The notes beneath the pieces were generated by a model, which had not been told where the DNA came from, searched no databases, and worked only from the letters and a program-made list of their open reading frames with translations. From Toxonevra muliebris (lineage: Eukaryota; Arthropoda; Insecta; Diptera; Pallopteridae), in NCBI GenBank assembly GCA_963691655.1, contig CAVNUY010000007.1, positions 62,001 to 126,000 of the forward strand: 64,000 bases of DNA, in the 5' to 3' direction. The position numbers and the translations under genes were made by a program. Numbering within the stretch: position 1 is the first letter of the stretch; every line of letters starts with the position of its first letter. This document shows, piece by piece, positions 1-10,622 of the stretch.

Positions 1-683
1 TCATCCTCGGCATTATCTGCTGTCGCCGTCACTGCTGCTGCCGCCGCTGCTGCTGCTTCAGTGCCAAACAATGAAGTAATTGCCTCCAACGTAGCTGCTT
101 CGATAGCACTTTCGGTAAATACCAATTGTGCATCGCCTAGTTCGTTGCTTTTTCCACATCCGCCATCACGATTGCTAATTAAAGGTAAAAATAATCATAA
201 TGAGGCCATCTCACCACCTCGCATGTTTTTAACAAGATCCGTTGTAGCCTACATTAAAGAGTCGCATTCGTCAAACGACGAGAATGCCGATGCAGAAGAT
301 GACGAAATGGTCGATATTGAAACTACTGAAGATGAAACTTTAACGCAGAATTTACATTTGATATCTTCACATTTACGTGTAATTTCTTGTTCACCATCAG
401 CACATTACCATACTGCAACGTCATCACCACCACATCCGCCGTCAACAAAATATGTCACATCACCCTCATCCAGTTATTCTATACACTCAAAACCATGTAT
501 TAATAACTGCAATAGCTGTATAGACGATATAGTTGATGTTGAAGGCATTCCCGAGAATGTATATATAGGCAAACAAAAATCGATTGTAATGCTACGTCGA
601 GCTTGATTGAGATTGTAGAAAGTACTAGCAGCACTAATTCCCTTGCAAATTCAGTCATGTGGACAGATTTACTGATTAAAGAG
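1..683 (+). CDS. Partial host exon, unknown low-complexity protein
   Basis: The frame is open from base 1 and begins with a Ser/Ala stretch including eight alanines, then Ser/Pro/His-rich segments and an acidic patch (about 270-345, NDENADAEDDEMVDIETTED). It ends at a strong donor, GAG|GTAAGT, with the intron starting at 684. The frame that is open from base 1 stops at 604-606. A second frame (codons starting at positions divisible by 3) continues from about 580 to the donor without a stop, as IEIVESTSSTNSLANSVMW then TDLLIKE. A one-base loss in the A-run at 574-579 would explain the switch, either as a sequencing slip or a real mutation. No domain is recognised. The likely next exon is at 26267. 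The start codon lies outside the window. Confidence 0.6.
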
Positions 684-904
684 GTAAGTAATTTCAAAAT
701 GTGTTAAGTCAAAATTGAATTTCGTTATTGTTTTTTATCTGAAGATGATGATTATACTTTACAAAACTTATGTTATCGCACTATTTCGACTAAAAAAAGA
801 AGTATATGGGTGCGTGTAAGTTACGCAGGAGATTTGATGTGTAAACCATCAAGCCAACTGAATGTCATATATACATACGAATGTTTACACTAACCTCCAA
901 AGTG

Positions 905-1021
905 GCTTTTGGTAGTAGGCGTCTACTCAACAAAGTAGTCAATGAACTCAAAGTAATCCTTGTGTGGGTTCCAAGCCACAGTGATATATATGGAAATAAC
1001 AGAACTGACGAATTTTCAATT
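905..1021 (+). pseudogene. LINE RNase H fragment
   Basis: One frame reads RLLNKVVNELKVILVWVPSH followed by SDIYGNNRTDEF. This matches the RNase H signature of I/Jockey/R1-type non-LTR retrotransposons (usual form WVPGHSGIxGNExADE), with the GNN-RTDE part preserved. About 39 codons remain without flanking RT or endonuclease, so it is a dead fragment. Confidence 0.6.
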
Positions 1022-3057
1022 TAAAAACTACCCGGGTATCCCACTGCAAGCTTAATGTTCACCAGGCGTAGGTGAGATGGCTGATTGAACACACATGCAA
1101 AATCATAAATCAAATCCATAATTTTACTATTTATTTAGAACTATCATAACTTCGAAAGTTACAATAAATTTCATAGTATGTAAGACCAGGTGAAAAAAAG
1201 ATTAAGATTTCCAAGTTGAATACGAACACAGATAAATTCTAAAAGATTTACATCAGATAGAAAAATTTGTTCAAATGAAAAATGAGTATTCACAATAATT
1301 AAGACCCCTCCACCAATTTTAGGAACACGACCTTTTCTATAAATTTCGTAGGTGCCCTAGTAGAGTATTTCAGAATTAAAAATTCCTGGTTTAGCCAAGC
1401 TTTAGTGATAACAAAAGTTTGGCGCGTTCACCAAAAACTTTTTAAATAAATATCGTGAAGCTTCGAGTTTAGATCGCAAACATTTTGGTAAAGAACCATA
1501 AGTTGTGCAGTCAGTTTTTTGAAACAGAAGGACAAGTGACGCGTGCCAAATTTTCGTATGGGCTTGAATTTCTGAAAACTCTTTTTGAAATATTAATAAA
1601 AATAATATGAGTATTCAAACGACGTAATGAGAAATTCATCGATCGAGGGAAAAATCGGAGAATTTGATCAAAATCCGGAGATTTTTCCAAAATCTAGTTT
1701 TTGTCTAGTTTAGAGGTCCTGGTTAGTTTCGGTGAAAGCGTAGTGTAAACAATTTGCGTTTTGTGTCATATTTGAACATTAATAATGCAATCGACCATTG
1801 ATTTGGCGTGAAGTCGTCCGCATAGTCATAAACGAAAACGACTTATTTTATCCACGTGCATCTCTTGAAAAAAAGTTATAAGTTTGGTAATACCACATAG
1901 GCTGTACTCGCAGTTACCTTTCTATCTATTGAGCCTTATGTGGCTTAACGAACTTCTCTGAATCGCTGATCTCAGCAGATTTTAAGTCAGCTGGGTTGCT
2001 GATGAATGACTTTGTAGTTTTTACAAACTGGAGAAGAGTTGACCTAAAAAAACTAGTCTACGTTTGACAAGTAATATCATAAGTTAGTACCATAGATGTT
2101 TAAAGTCTGGCATTGTACTTTCGTTTCCAGTCTTTTATACATCTTTTAAGCACTACTCAAATTAACTGACGGACGAAAAACAAATTAAATGGAATAATAA
2201 AAGTTACAATAACATTGAACAACAAAATTAGTTGCTCTTATTTTATTGTGAATAGTATTTTTTAATTTTTGTTGTTAAAATATAGATTTCTAGGAATTTC
2301 AAATCCAAATCGGGGAAATTCCCCGGTTTGCCGCAAAAAAAAAAAAAACTCGGATCCGCTAGTGAACAATTATTTTATAGTTTTACATGTAAGCGTGGTC
2401 TTTAAAGTGCGTCCAGATTTTATGAATTTTTTTTTTTGTATTAGCCTATCAACTTTTTGGATTACATTAAATTTGTGAACTTGACAACCCTGATTTTGAA
2501 CTTAAATCTCCATTGTAGAAAAATCAAAATGCATCGAATTAAGTTTAATCATTTGCATGATTCGAGTTTTTATCAGTGTTCTTTAATACATTTACTAATT
2601 AAAAACATTCTATAAAAACAACAATAACAACTACAAAAAAAAAATGTAAAGGACACACAAGTTATATTCGTTGTAATGCATTGTTTTGTTGCATTTGCAC
2701 ACAAGCGGCATTTCACGCTCATTTGGAATCATCATTATCCAAAAAGATTTGATACCACCCATTCACTTTATTTTCCTTTACGCATTTGTATCGCTAACCT
2801 AACTCCTCCCCAACTCCATTTGCCCCAAACCTCTTCGTTATTTATGTACATTCGAATGAAGTATGCTATACATTTATACACAAACCCACAATTCAATTGA
2901 AACAACATGATGCCTTACACAAGTTGAGGTGATGAATAGAAATTAAAATAAGTAGAAGTGAAATCCGATTGCGTTTAATAAGCCCTCGGGAGCTGAAGCA
3001 CCCTCTTGCACAAATTGAAAGATATGAACTTATGACTTGAGCATTGGTAGCCATGTA
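1022..3057. other. Intronic sequence, nothing recognised
   Basis: AT-rich DNA with short poly-A/T runs (for example 2336-2347). Short open frames at 2269 and 2676 have no recognisable motif or coding character, and I see no inverted or tandem repeat of note. Confidence 0.5.
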
Positions 3058-3446
3058 ATGGTATAAACACAACTAAAGCAGCCGACCTCAAACCGCCTAC
3101 TTCTTCTGAGAGAATAAATTTGATTGTCTATTGGCAAAAAAGAAAAGGAAAAATTCAAGATTCTGCATTAGAAATGATTTTTGCATAAAAAGAATCAAGA
3201 AACAAAGCAAAGGCGAAAGAAAGAAACAAAGCAAAACTCGAAAGAAATTCAAAGGTTTTCGTACTAAAACTTGGTAGCAACTGGCTTTTTTTTTTGAACA
3301 ATGTGGCACAAGAGAGAAAGCATTATGAAGTTGAGAGAATTTGAATAGCGTCGCTGAGGCGGCAGGCAGCCGCCATACAAGTTCATAAAATTCTATATGT
3401 TTGTTGTTGAAGCTGAGGTCGGCTGCTTTGGCTGTGTTTATACCAT
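3058..3446. mobile_element. 389-bp MITE with ~33-bp terminal inverted repeats
   Basis: The left end 3058-3090 begins ATGGTATAAACACAAC and runs into AGCAGCCGACCTCA. The right end 3414-3446 is its inverse (TGAGGTCGGCTGCT ... GTTTATACCAT) with about three mismatches. A 7-mer ATGTAAT occurs just outside both ends (3053-3059 and 3449-3455) and may be the target duplication, though it overlaps the left end by two bases and the exact boundary is uncertain. The interior is purine-rich and non-coding, so this is a non-autonomous DNA transposon. The superfamily is not assigned. Confidence 0.7.
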
Positions 3447-3455
3447 AAATGTAAT

Positions 3456-4369
3456 GCCCGAGTGAGGGAGAAAGATGGGGAATCAAAATATACAGTTGCA
3501 GTTTTCGTGTAGCAAAGAATGAAATGAAAACGAGGTAGCATGGACCTTAAACGTAATGTTTTGCTTTATTATTACACCCTACATTTTGTGTACAGGTTAC
3601 ATTAGTTTGGATCAGTTAACAACTGCTTATAATGTTCATAATCAGGAATCGGAATATATAAAAAAAATTCGACGAGTTGGTGAATTTAAGACAAATTACA
3701 CATTATTATTATGTACGTAACTGTATGCATAAAAAAATAATCAAAGTGAAAAACCGAGTCGAGACTTATAAAAAGCTCAACTTCTAAAAGCAACTCACAA
3801 AAATAAACAAGCATCCGAATGAAATGGGGAAATTTAAAAATTAAGTCCCCCCAAAAAAATTAAAAACCATTATTAGGCAAAATAAAATAAGAGCCTAAAG
3901 TTTAAAACGAACACATCAGTTAAAGTTATTGGAGATAATATGTATATATACGCGCTTATACAAAATATTAGTAACTCCGGAAAATTGGGATACATTCAAA
4001 TATTGTTGACCAAAGTAAATTGATATATTCTTTTTTGAATTGTTTTCTTTGTAGAAACAAATAAAACTCATCCAATTGCACTTGTAGTGCTTCAAAGCTA
4101 AAAATAACTTACTCCTTATTGCTATTGTACAAAATATTGTGACCTCCCAAAAAGAGTAAAAAAGTAGGAATGTATTCGCTTCTTGTGAACTATGTAATAA
4201 TTTTTCATGTATAATGATAAATAAATATATTAATTTAATTTGTGTGAATTTATCATAATTATATAGGATGACTTTTTTAACTTGAATAATATGAAAAAAA
4301 TTTCCATAATCAAAATTTAATCATTCTGCGGAGGAATGAAATTAGACTCCCTCCCACGTACTTCCTGTG
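3456..4369. other. Intronic sequence, nothing recognised
   Basis: AT-rich sequence with several AATAAA-like and poly-A stretches. No coding frame, repeat or RNA gene is supported. Confidence 0.45.
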
Positions 4370-4795
4370 TTGCTACTCTTTAAATCTACCAGATTTATTA
4401 ATGAATCTGAGTTGATCTTGCGTTGTCAAAGAGTTCAGGTACTCGTCTCTCAACACCAGTGCAAAATATGATAAATATGCCATCTCTTCGCATTCTTCCT
4501 CCAAACCGCAAGCAGCACAGAAAGTGCTGGTTCTTAGACCGATCATATTTAAATGCTTGGCCTAAGAGAAGTCACCTGTATATAATCCCACGGGCTGCCT
4601 ACAGCTCTTTCTGTTAAGTGACAACAGAAAGTCTGTTAGACGCTTCGATATAACAGGTAACATGTTTGTCTAAAGCCTCAGTTCCTTCCATTTACGATTG
4701 TGGGTCAAATCAACTCATTCATTAATGATGGCCCAAGAAAACAGTTTCTGAACCCTTCCTGGCCAGGAGGTCGGCGGATACGTTTTTTATTATTT
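4370..4795 (-). pseudogene. Decayed LINE, RNase H end and C-terminal tail
   Basis: Reading the minus strand from about 4795 gives ADLLARKGSETVFLGPSL, the end of the RNase H domain of Jockey/R1-type LINEs (usual ADELARKGS). It is followed by the conserved tail: a TGDFS motif, then AKHLNMIGLRTSTFCAACGL and EECEEMAYLSYFALVLRDEY. The Cys residues and spacing correspond to the Cys-rich tail that follows RNase H. Several stops and frame changes interrupt it. It may come from the same broad group as the pieces at 905 and 14483. Confidence 0.65.
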
Positions 4796-4810
4796 TTCCA
4801 ACACAATTAA

Positions 4811-5138
4811 GTCTAGATTTTCAGTGCAGAACCAGTTTTCATGTTGTGATTGTAAAAACTTCTGCTTGAAAAATAGAAGCACGCACCCAAAGAGAGAAAT
4901 GCTAGAGATACAGATGCAGATGGACTTGGTCATTTTCAATGAAGTCTCCTGATCCCGAACCATTTTCCATTTAAGTCTAGATTTTCAGTGCAGAACCAGT
5001 TTTCATGTTGTGATTGTAAAAACTTCTGCTTGAAAAATAGAAGCACGCACCCAAAGAGATAAATGCTAAGGATACAGATGCAGATGGACTTAGTCATTTT
5101 CAATGAAGTCTCCTGATCCCGAACCATTTTCCATTTTG
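4811..5138 (+). repeat. 164-bp direct tandem duplication, two units
   Basis: Units 4811-4974 and 4975-5138 both start GTCTAGATTTTCAGTGCAGA and end TGATCCCGAACCATTTTCCAT followed by a short junction. They differ at only a few positions (for example AGAGAGAAATGCTAGAG versus AGAGATAAATGCTAAGG). The near identity points to a recent duplication. No coding content is evident. Confidence 0.9.
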
Positions 5139-6679
5139 AAGCCGTCAATGAAAATGCGCTTACGATCAACTCTAGTCCCAAATCTCGGCCAAAATCAAAT
5201 TTGTGCTTCTGAAGTGCTAGAAAAAAAAATCTCTTGTACAATAAAGGAAGGTTTAAACAGCAGTTATTTCTTATTTGTGCCGCTGAGTAGCAGGCGCCAC
5301 CCCGGATCGGCACAGAAGCAAGTTTAAATCCTTCGCGATAACTTGAGGAATCTAATCTCGTTCATCTCTTATGTGTATAAAGCGAAATCAGTCAAGAAGC
5401 TCAATAGCTAAAATATTGGAGAATACTGAATCAATTTTTTTTATATGAATGTTGTTTGTAGGGTATTTTATTATCGGTACTTGCCCAATTTATTTTTGTA
5501 CTTGTTTATTTTGCTGCTGTTATTGTTCAGGTTTTTACTTCAACTTGTCTGTTAGAAAATATAACACAAGGTTGAATTTACAAATCTCCACTATGTATAC
5601 AACACAAGATAATGAAGAGATTTATAATACAATACATCCAAAAAAAATACCACATGTACAAGTGGTTATTTGCAATTGTAAAAATTATGTGTAAAAATGG
5701 GTAGGGGTTGAACAGAAGCAGCAAAGGTTCATGGAGTGGAGTGTGTGTAGGTGAAGGTCGACAGCAGAAAATAAGCTAGAATTTGCTTAAAGGTGAGACA
5801 GTAAATATCTAAAAAGTTGTCAATTTTGGGTGATTAATTAATTTATTGTGCATTTTACTGCCATTATCTAGAAGTAACACAGAGGTAAAGGTCCAATTAT
5901 AATAACTTAACGTAAGTTAACGCAACATATACAACTGCCTCACAAATCCGTTCAATACACTTTGTGTTTGTAACTTTGAAGTCTTTTCAATTTAGATTTC
6001 TCTGCTGCTATGTTAACTCTTTCATACCCGATGTTGCGTATATCCAACATTCACTTTTATGTCGCATAAATAACGGGTTAAACAAATTTTACTAATAACG
6101 CTATCCGTATTCGGTTCTGTTAGGTATTCTTCACGTTCTCTGATTACCGAACATTTATAATTTCGGGCTTAAGTAATTTTTTGCTTTTTTTTTGCACTAT
6201 ATTTTGAAAAAAAATGCGTTAAATTATACTAAGCGAAAATTTTCTTTATCAAATATGTTTATAAAAGATAAGAGAATATAGAAATCAAAAAATTGAAGGA
6301 AGCGGGTTATCCAGTGGCTATTCACAGCTCCAATGCTATATTTTTTTAACATTTAATAAAGGACAAGCAAATCAATGTAGAGGGATGAAATTTAATTGTG
6401 ATGATTGTAAAATGCGGGTGTCAAAGGGTTAAGTGACATTTCTCAAAACCAGCAATTTTCTGTTTACTGTTTTTTTTATCGAGGCGAAAGTAAATAGGTA
6501 GAGCAGTGTCGTCATGGTCGGGGCGCTGTCAGGGTCAGGACAGTGTCATTTTCTCCGTTACATCTTACTGGCGTCCGTTAACTTAATATATAGTATTGTT
6601 TTTCATGCCGAAAGCAAAATTTTCATGTCATTTTGAGTTCAGAGCGTGAAGTGTATATATGTGTTAAAAGAAGAAAAGT
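5139..6679. other. Intronic sequence, nothing recognised
   Basis: Non-coding AT-rich DNA. Short frames near 5103 and 5449 lack motifs. No RNA gene or mobile element end is seen until the SINE target duplication at 6680. Confidence 0.45.
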
Positions 6680-7008
6680 AACCGCGTGCTAAGGTTGGAG
6701 TGGCTGTCGAGAGACACACTTAGGCCTGAACGGCCCATTGTGATACCACATAGTTGGACCTACAGTTTAACGCCGATTCCGAACGGCGGTGTGGCAATTT
6801 TTTATCGGCTTGGTGGTTTTGCCATTACCAACCAATGTGTGTACTTGTACACTATCTTATAATTCTCATACACTTCATATTGATAGTGAATATAAGAAAG
6901 TTATGAAAATTAACCACCAGACGAAGACGGGAATCGAACCCGAACCTCCCAGATGAAAGTCTAGTGCACTATCCACTAGGCTATCGAGGTCGTCCAACCG
7001 CGTGCTAA
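6680..7008 (-). mobile_element. tRNA-derived SINE with 13-bp target duplications
   Basis: The 13-mer AACCGCGTGCTAA flanks the element at 6680-6692 and 6996-7008. The body (6693-6995, about 303 bp) is inverted. Its 5' head on the minus strand is a tRNA-like sequence with a perfect A box and B box, and its 3' part continues through an AT-rich middle to a GC-richer tail (6693-6760). It is inserted in the long intron. Its own poly-A tail is weak. The tail sequence CGGCCCATTGTGATACCACA recurs at 7253-7306. The tRNA of origin is not assigned because the acceptor arms have diverged. Confidence 0.85.
6923..6995 (-). promoter_or_regulatory. SINE internal RNA polymerase III promoter (A and B boxes)
   Basis: On the minus strand, TAGCCTAGTGG (6973-6983) matches the A-box consensus and GGTTCGATTCC (6930-6940) matches the B-box consensus exactly. 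An anticodon-like stem (CTAGA/TCTGG) lies between them but closes on a six-base loop, and the acceptor stem does not pair well. A retained polymerase III promoter is therefore more likely than a functional tRNA. Confidence 0.8.
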
Positions 7009-7252
7009 AAGAAGAGTAAAAAAACTTTTTAGCAGTGCCAGAAAAAATGAATTAATTTAAAAAATAACATGTGTTGCTTTAGTTTGAGTTGAATCTGATA
7101 AAAAGAAGAAACGTGATTTGTATTCAAATGGTCTTTAATACGTCTTGACAAGTGGACTGTATAAAAACGACTGACTTGTATACGAGAAGTGACGTTAGGG
7201 GGGGAAAAAAAAAAAATTATTATTATTAATTAAATTATGCTTCTTTTTAACT

Positions 7253-7306
7253 AGCTGTCGAGGAACACATTCAGGCCAGAACGGCCCATTGTGATACCAC
7301 ATACAG
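7253..7306 (-). repeat. Truncated second copy of the SINE tail
   Basis: The stretch CTGTCGAGGAACACATTCAG then GCCAGAACGGCCCATTGTGA and TACCACATA matches the left part of the SINE at about 6704-6752 with a few changes. The tRNA head is absent, so this is a fragment or a piece of a related repeat. Confidence 0.65.
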
Positions 7307-7309
7307 TTT

Positions 7310-7759
7310 ACACTATTCAGCACGAGTTTTTCGCCTATACATGATGGTTTTGCGATATTTCTACTGGAAACACGTGAATCATATAAATATGACGTTAACT
7401 TCAATTTGAAATATATTATTGATTGTTGTAAAATATTTTAATACGATCCACAATTTTAAATATTGTATAGCCATATGCCAGTTTTTTAAATAAATATTTT
7501 CCAAAAGTATCGAGTATCCGATACTGATCCTTTTTCCCGATACCAAGTAAAATACTTATGGTATAACATCGAGTAAAAAAAGTACTTGAATCGAATGAAA
7601 AGTATCGAGTATTTACTTGTATCGAATCATCACTAAACATGCCGCCGCCCTTGAACTACGTGAATACAGAGTTCAACATAAATTTAAATTTCATTTAACA
7701 AATTAACAAGTTTTACAATTTCAATAATAAATTTGAGAGTACGTAGATATCAATTTTCA
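7310..7759. other. Unassigned sequence left of BEL integrase
   Basis: The interval holds repeated short words such as AAGTATCGAGTAT and CGAGTATCCGATACT around 7500-7630. By position it could contain the remains of the 3' LTR of the minus-strand BEL element that ends at 7760, but no matching second LTR is visible. Confidence 0.35.
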
Positions 7760-8735
7760 TTAGTCTTTCCTTTCGAAGAAGATATCGTGCTTTGTTGGTA
7801 AACGACAGAGTATAACAACAGGTCGCAAATATTCGCCAGCAGGGGTCTTCAGCAACACAACGCGGACACAACCATTAGAACCAGGATGACACTTTAGGAC
7901 TTTAGCTAGTTTCCACTTAGTAGGGGGTACCCTCTCGTCAGATATAATTACCATGTTATCCACTTCTAAGTTAGGTGATGAACGATACCACTTGGTGCGC
8001 TTCTGGAGGCTGGTGATATACTTGTTACGCCAACGTTGCCAGAAATGCTGCCTTATGGCGAATATGGCTTGCCAGCGTTTGTCCAAAGATCCCCGGAATT
8101 CAATATTTTCAGGTTCAGCAAGCGATTTTAAAAGTTCCCCAATTAAAAAATGGCCAGGCGTTTAGGTTTCCAAGTCTTTCACATTCGTCGAGTGGGAACG
8201 AAGTGGGCGGGAGTTAACACGGGCCTCTATTTCAGCCAAAAGCGTGCTGAATTCTTCATACGTTAACAAGGCATCACTGAAGGCTCGCTTAAGGTGATAT
8301 TTGACTCGCTTAATTCCAACCTCCCAGTATCCACCCAATTGTGGTGCGTTTGGTGGGTTGAAATGCCAAGTAATAGAGGAATTGGCAAAATAGGAGCAGA
8401 TGGACGGGTCCGACTGGTACATATCATACCATATGCGCAAATTTTTCTCAGCACCGTTGAAATTCGTTCCGTTGTTAGAATGTAAGTGTTGGCAATAGTT
8501 TCTGCGACTAACGAATCGTTTAAGCGCATTAATAAAAGCTGTGGACGACAAATCGCTAACGAGCTCCAAATGCGGTGCTATGCATGCAAATAACTGATGA
8601 TATGTACCCCTTTGTAGCCTTTGCTCCTCAGCCAGCAGAGAACTTGAACAAGTACGGGCCAGCAAAGTCGTCTGCGCTTCGGAAAAAAGAACGTGTGTAG
8701 ACTAATCGAATCCATGGTAAGTGTGAGCGCGATTT
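7760..8735 (-). pseudogene. BEL/Pao polyprotein, integrase core and C-terminal domain
   Basis: Minus-strand frames give, in order, RLVYTRSFFRSADDFAGPYL (the start of the integrase core; BEL usually has GVDFAGP), LELVSDLSSTAFINALKRF with SNNGTNF (second catalytic Asp region, here Asn-Asn-Gly), FNPPNAPQLGGYWEVGIKRV (catalytic Glu region of BEL), then LIGELLKSLAEPENIEFRGS and the terminal domain WYRSSPNLEVDNMVIISDER with PTKWKLAKVLKCHPGSNG. This order and the HLELVSDLS and GGYWEVGIK words identify BEL/Pao. A TGA at the FKFSAG site, frame changes near 8600 and 8165, and the loss of an Asp show it is dead. It is the downstream half of the element whose RT half is at 10623-12460. Confidence 0.9.
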
Positions 8736-8739
8736 ATTA

Positions 8740-10622
8740 TTTCTCTGGTTTTATCTTTTTTCCATTTTTATAAAATATGCATTTATTTAAATTTTGTTTT
8801 CACCCTTTTGTTTAACACAAATATCACCCTGTTGTATTGTGCTGTGACTTAACGAGCATTTTCGATACGTTATCGATCGATGCTTTCGACACGTGTTGAA
8901 AGGCAAAATCATCTATCGAAAAGTATACCCGGATTTCCGCTTAAAACACTCTTTCTTTTGCTCTGTGGATTTCAACGAGACAAGTGGTATACATAGATCT
9001 AATATTCTTAAGTGAAAAAAAGGAGAAATTGATAAACATAATTAAAAATAAAACATAAAATAATTTGTTTAATTGGATTGTGAAAAATATACCATAACTT
9101 AGTTTAAATTGTGCAAAGTTTACATCGTGTGGGGTGGAGCCCTAAAAGGCCATACCAAACCACGTGTATTTGAGATTCTGAATAAACATCGGCCTGGAAT
9201 AGCTGATCCACCACACCACGCATGCGCTTAATCAATTTAAAACCACGACTTGAAGATATTTTTTATTTTTTTATATTCAGTTTTTTTCCCCAAAAGGTGA
9301 GATTTTGCTAGTAATTTTATATATGTGTAGTATCTAATCATTAATTTATAAAAACCTAGGATTTCCAGTTATACAACTTGATAAAAATACAACTCAATAC
9401 AATCTCCAGTAGTACGGTCATTCATCAATCCCACTGAATCCATCTGAATCTAAATCTCTACAAGATTAGCTATGTTTTGTAGCAACACGTGACGCTTCAA
9501 CGTACTACCAGTCAAGTCATTCTATTCTAATACGAAGAACAAAATAAAAAGGGGTTTGAGATTCTAAAAAATTTAACATAATAGTATAAAAATCTTAAAT
9601 TTACCTAAACATTTATTAAATTTCTAACTAAGTCTTAAATCTACCTTAATATTAAATTTCTAACATAAATCTTAAATCTACCTAGTATAAGTTTAATTTA
9701 AAATTCTAATACAACAAAAAGTGAAAAAAAAGAAATCTAAAACTAAATCTAAAATTTAAGGTGCAATCGAAATATTTAATTATTTTTACACCGCCACTGC
9801 TAAGTGTGTGTCATTTTTATTTTTGCTTGGCAAGAGCACCAACAAAAAAAAAGGTGAAAAAGTAAATAAGAATAAAAATATCTATTTAATGGGAGAAATT
9901 ATTAACCACCCAAATTGAAGTATTTCGATTGCTACATTTTTTTTTGGGTTATTATAAAAATTAAATGGATTTTTCTATCTATGCTATGGAATTTATTAAA
10001 ATGAATTTTCAAATCTAATAAAATTTCAAATCGACAGGAAGAAAAACTTAAAGCGCGGAAAAAAAGATGCAATTGCAGTTGCGTATATGCGAACATATCG
10101 TGCACGATGCATTGAGTAAAAGAAAAATGATTCAACTACAACATATCAGCCCTATTCACGATTTGGTGCAAATGCAAAATATTTCTGCTATCACAACAAC
10201 AAATACATGCGATATGGAACAAAAATTTGCATTTGCATTGATGCAAGGCCATTTGCAATTTATAGTGAATTAGGCTATTACATATATAAAAGATAATGGA
10301 TATCTAATAAATTTTGAACTTTATAAAAGAATTCTTTTAATTTGAATTATTTACCTAAGCATATAGATTATACATCAAATCCCTATAAATAGCTATACAT
10401 ATGTGAGCTTATGTATATGGCATTCAGTTGGTTTAACTGTTTACACATCAAATATCTTGTGTGCCTTGCACGCATCCATTTTTTTTGTTTGTTTTTGAAA
10501 TGTGCATGAATTATATTTTTATCGTCATGGCATTTGTGAGTTAAATGGCTAGCACCACCTATCCCGATCCGGCGAGCTTAGACCAGGTTTCAACTAGCAT
10601 GCACGCTCAGCCATACACAAGT
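8740..10622 (+). repeat. 1.9-kb repeat (copy A) splitting the BEL element
   Basis: This non-coding block sits between the RT-side and integrase-side halves of BEL. About 20 BEL codons are missing between the halves, so there was also a deletion. From about 9295 to its right end at 10622 it is related, in reverse orientation, to 60680-62116. The right end (minus strand ACTTGTGTATGGCTGAGCG) is a sharp boundary shared with that copy. Copy A lacks about 260 bp that copy B has (around 61180-61440), and the two differ at 10010-10480. Inside are tandem ~40-bp units (about 9577-9705). The part left of 9295 has no match in the window. The element class is unknown. Confidence 0.7.

Noticed and set aside
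3097..3486. 129-codon minus-strand ORF over the MITE
   Set aside because: It spans the non-coding MITE and its flank and reflects purine-rich sequence on the other strand.
6923..6995. A genuine tRNA gene
   Set aside because: The A and B boxes are perfect, but the acceptor arms do not pair, the anticodon loop is short, and the sequence is joined to a SINE body with target duplications.
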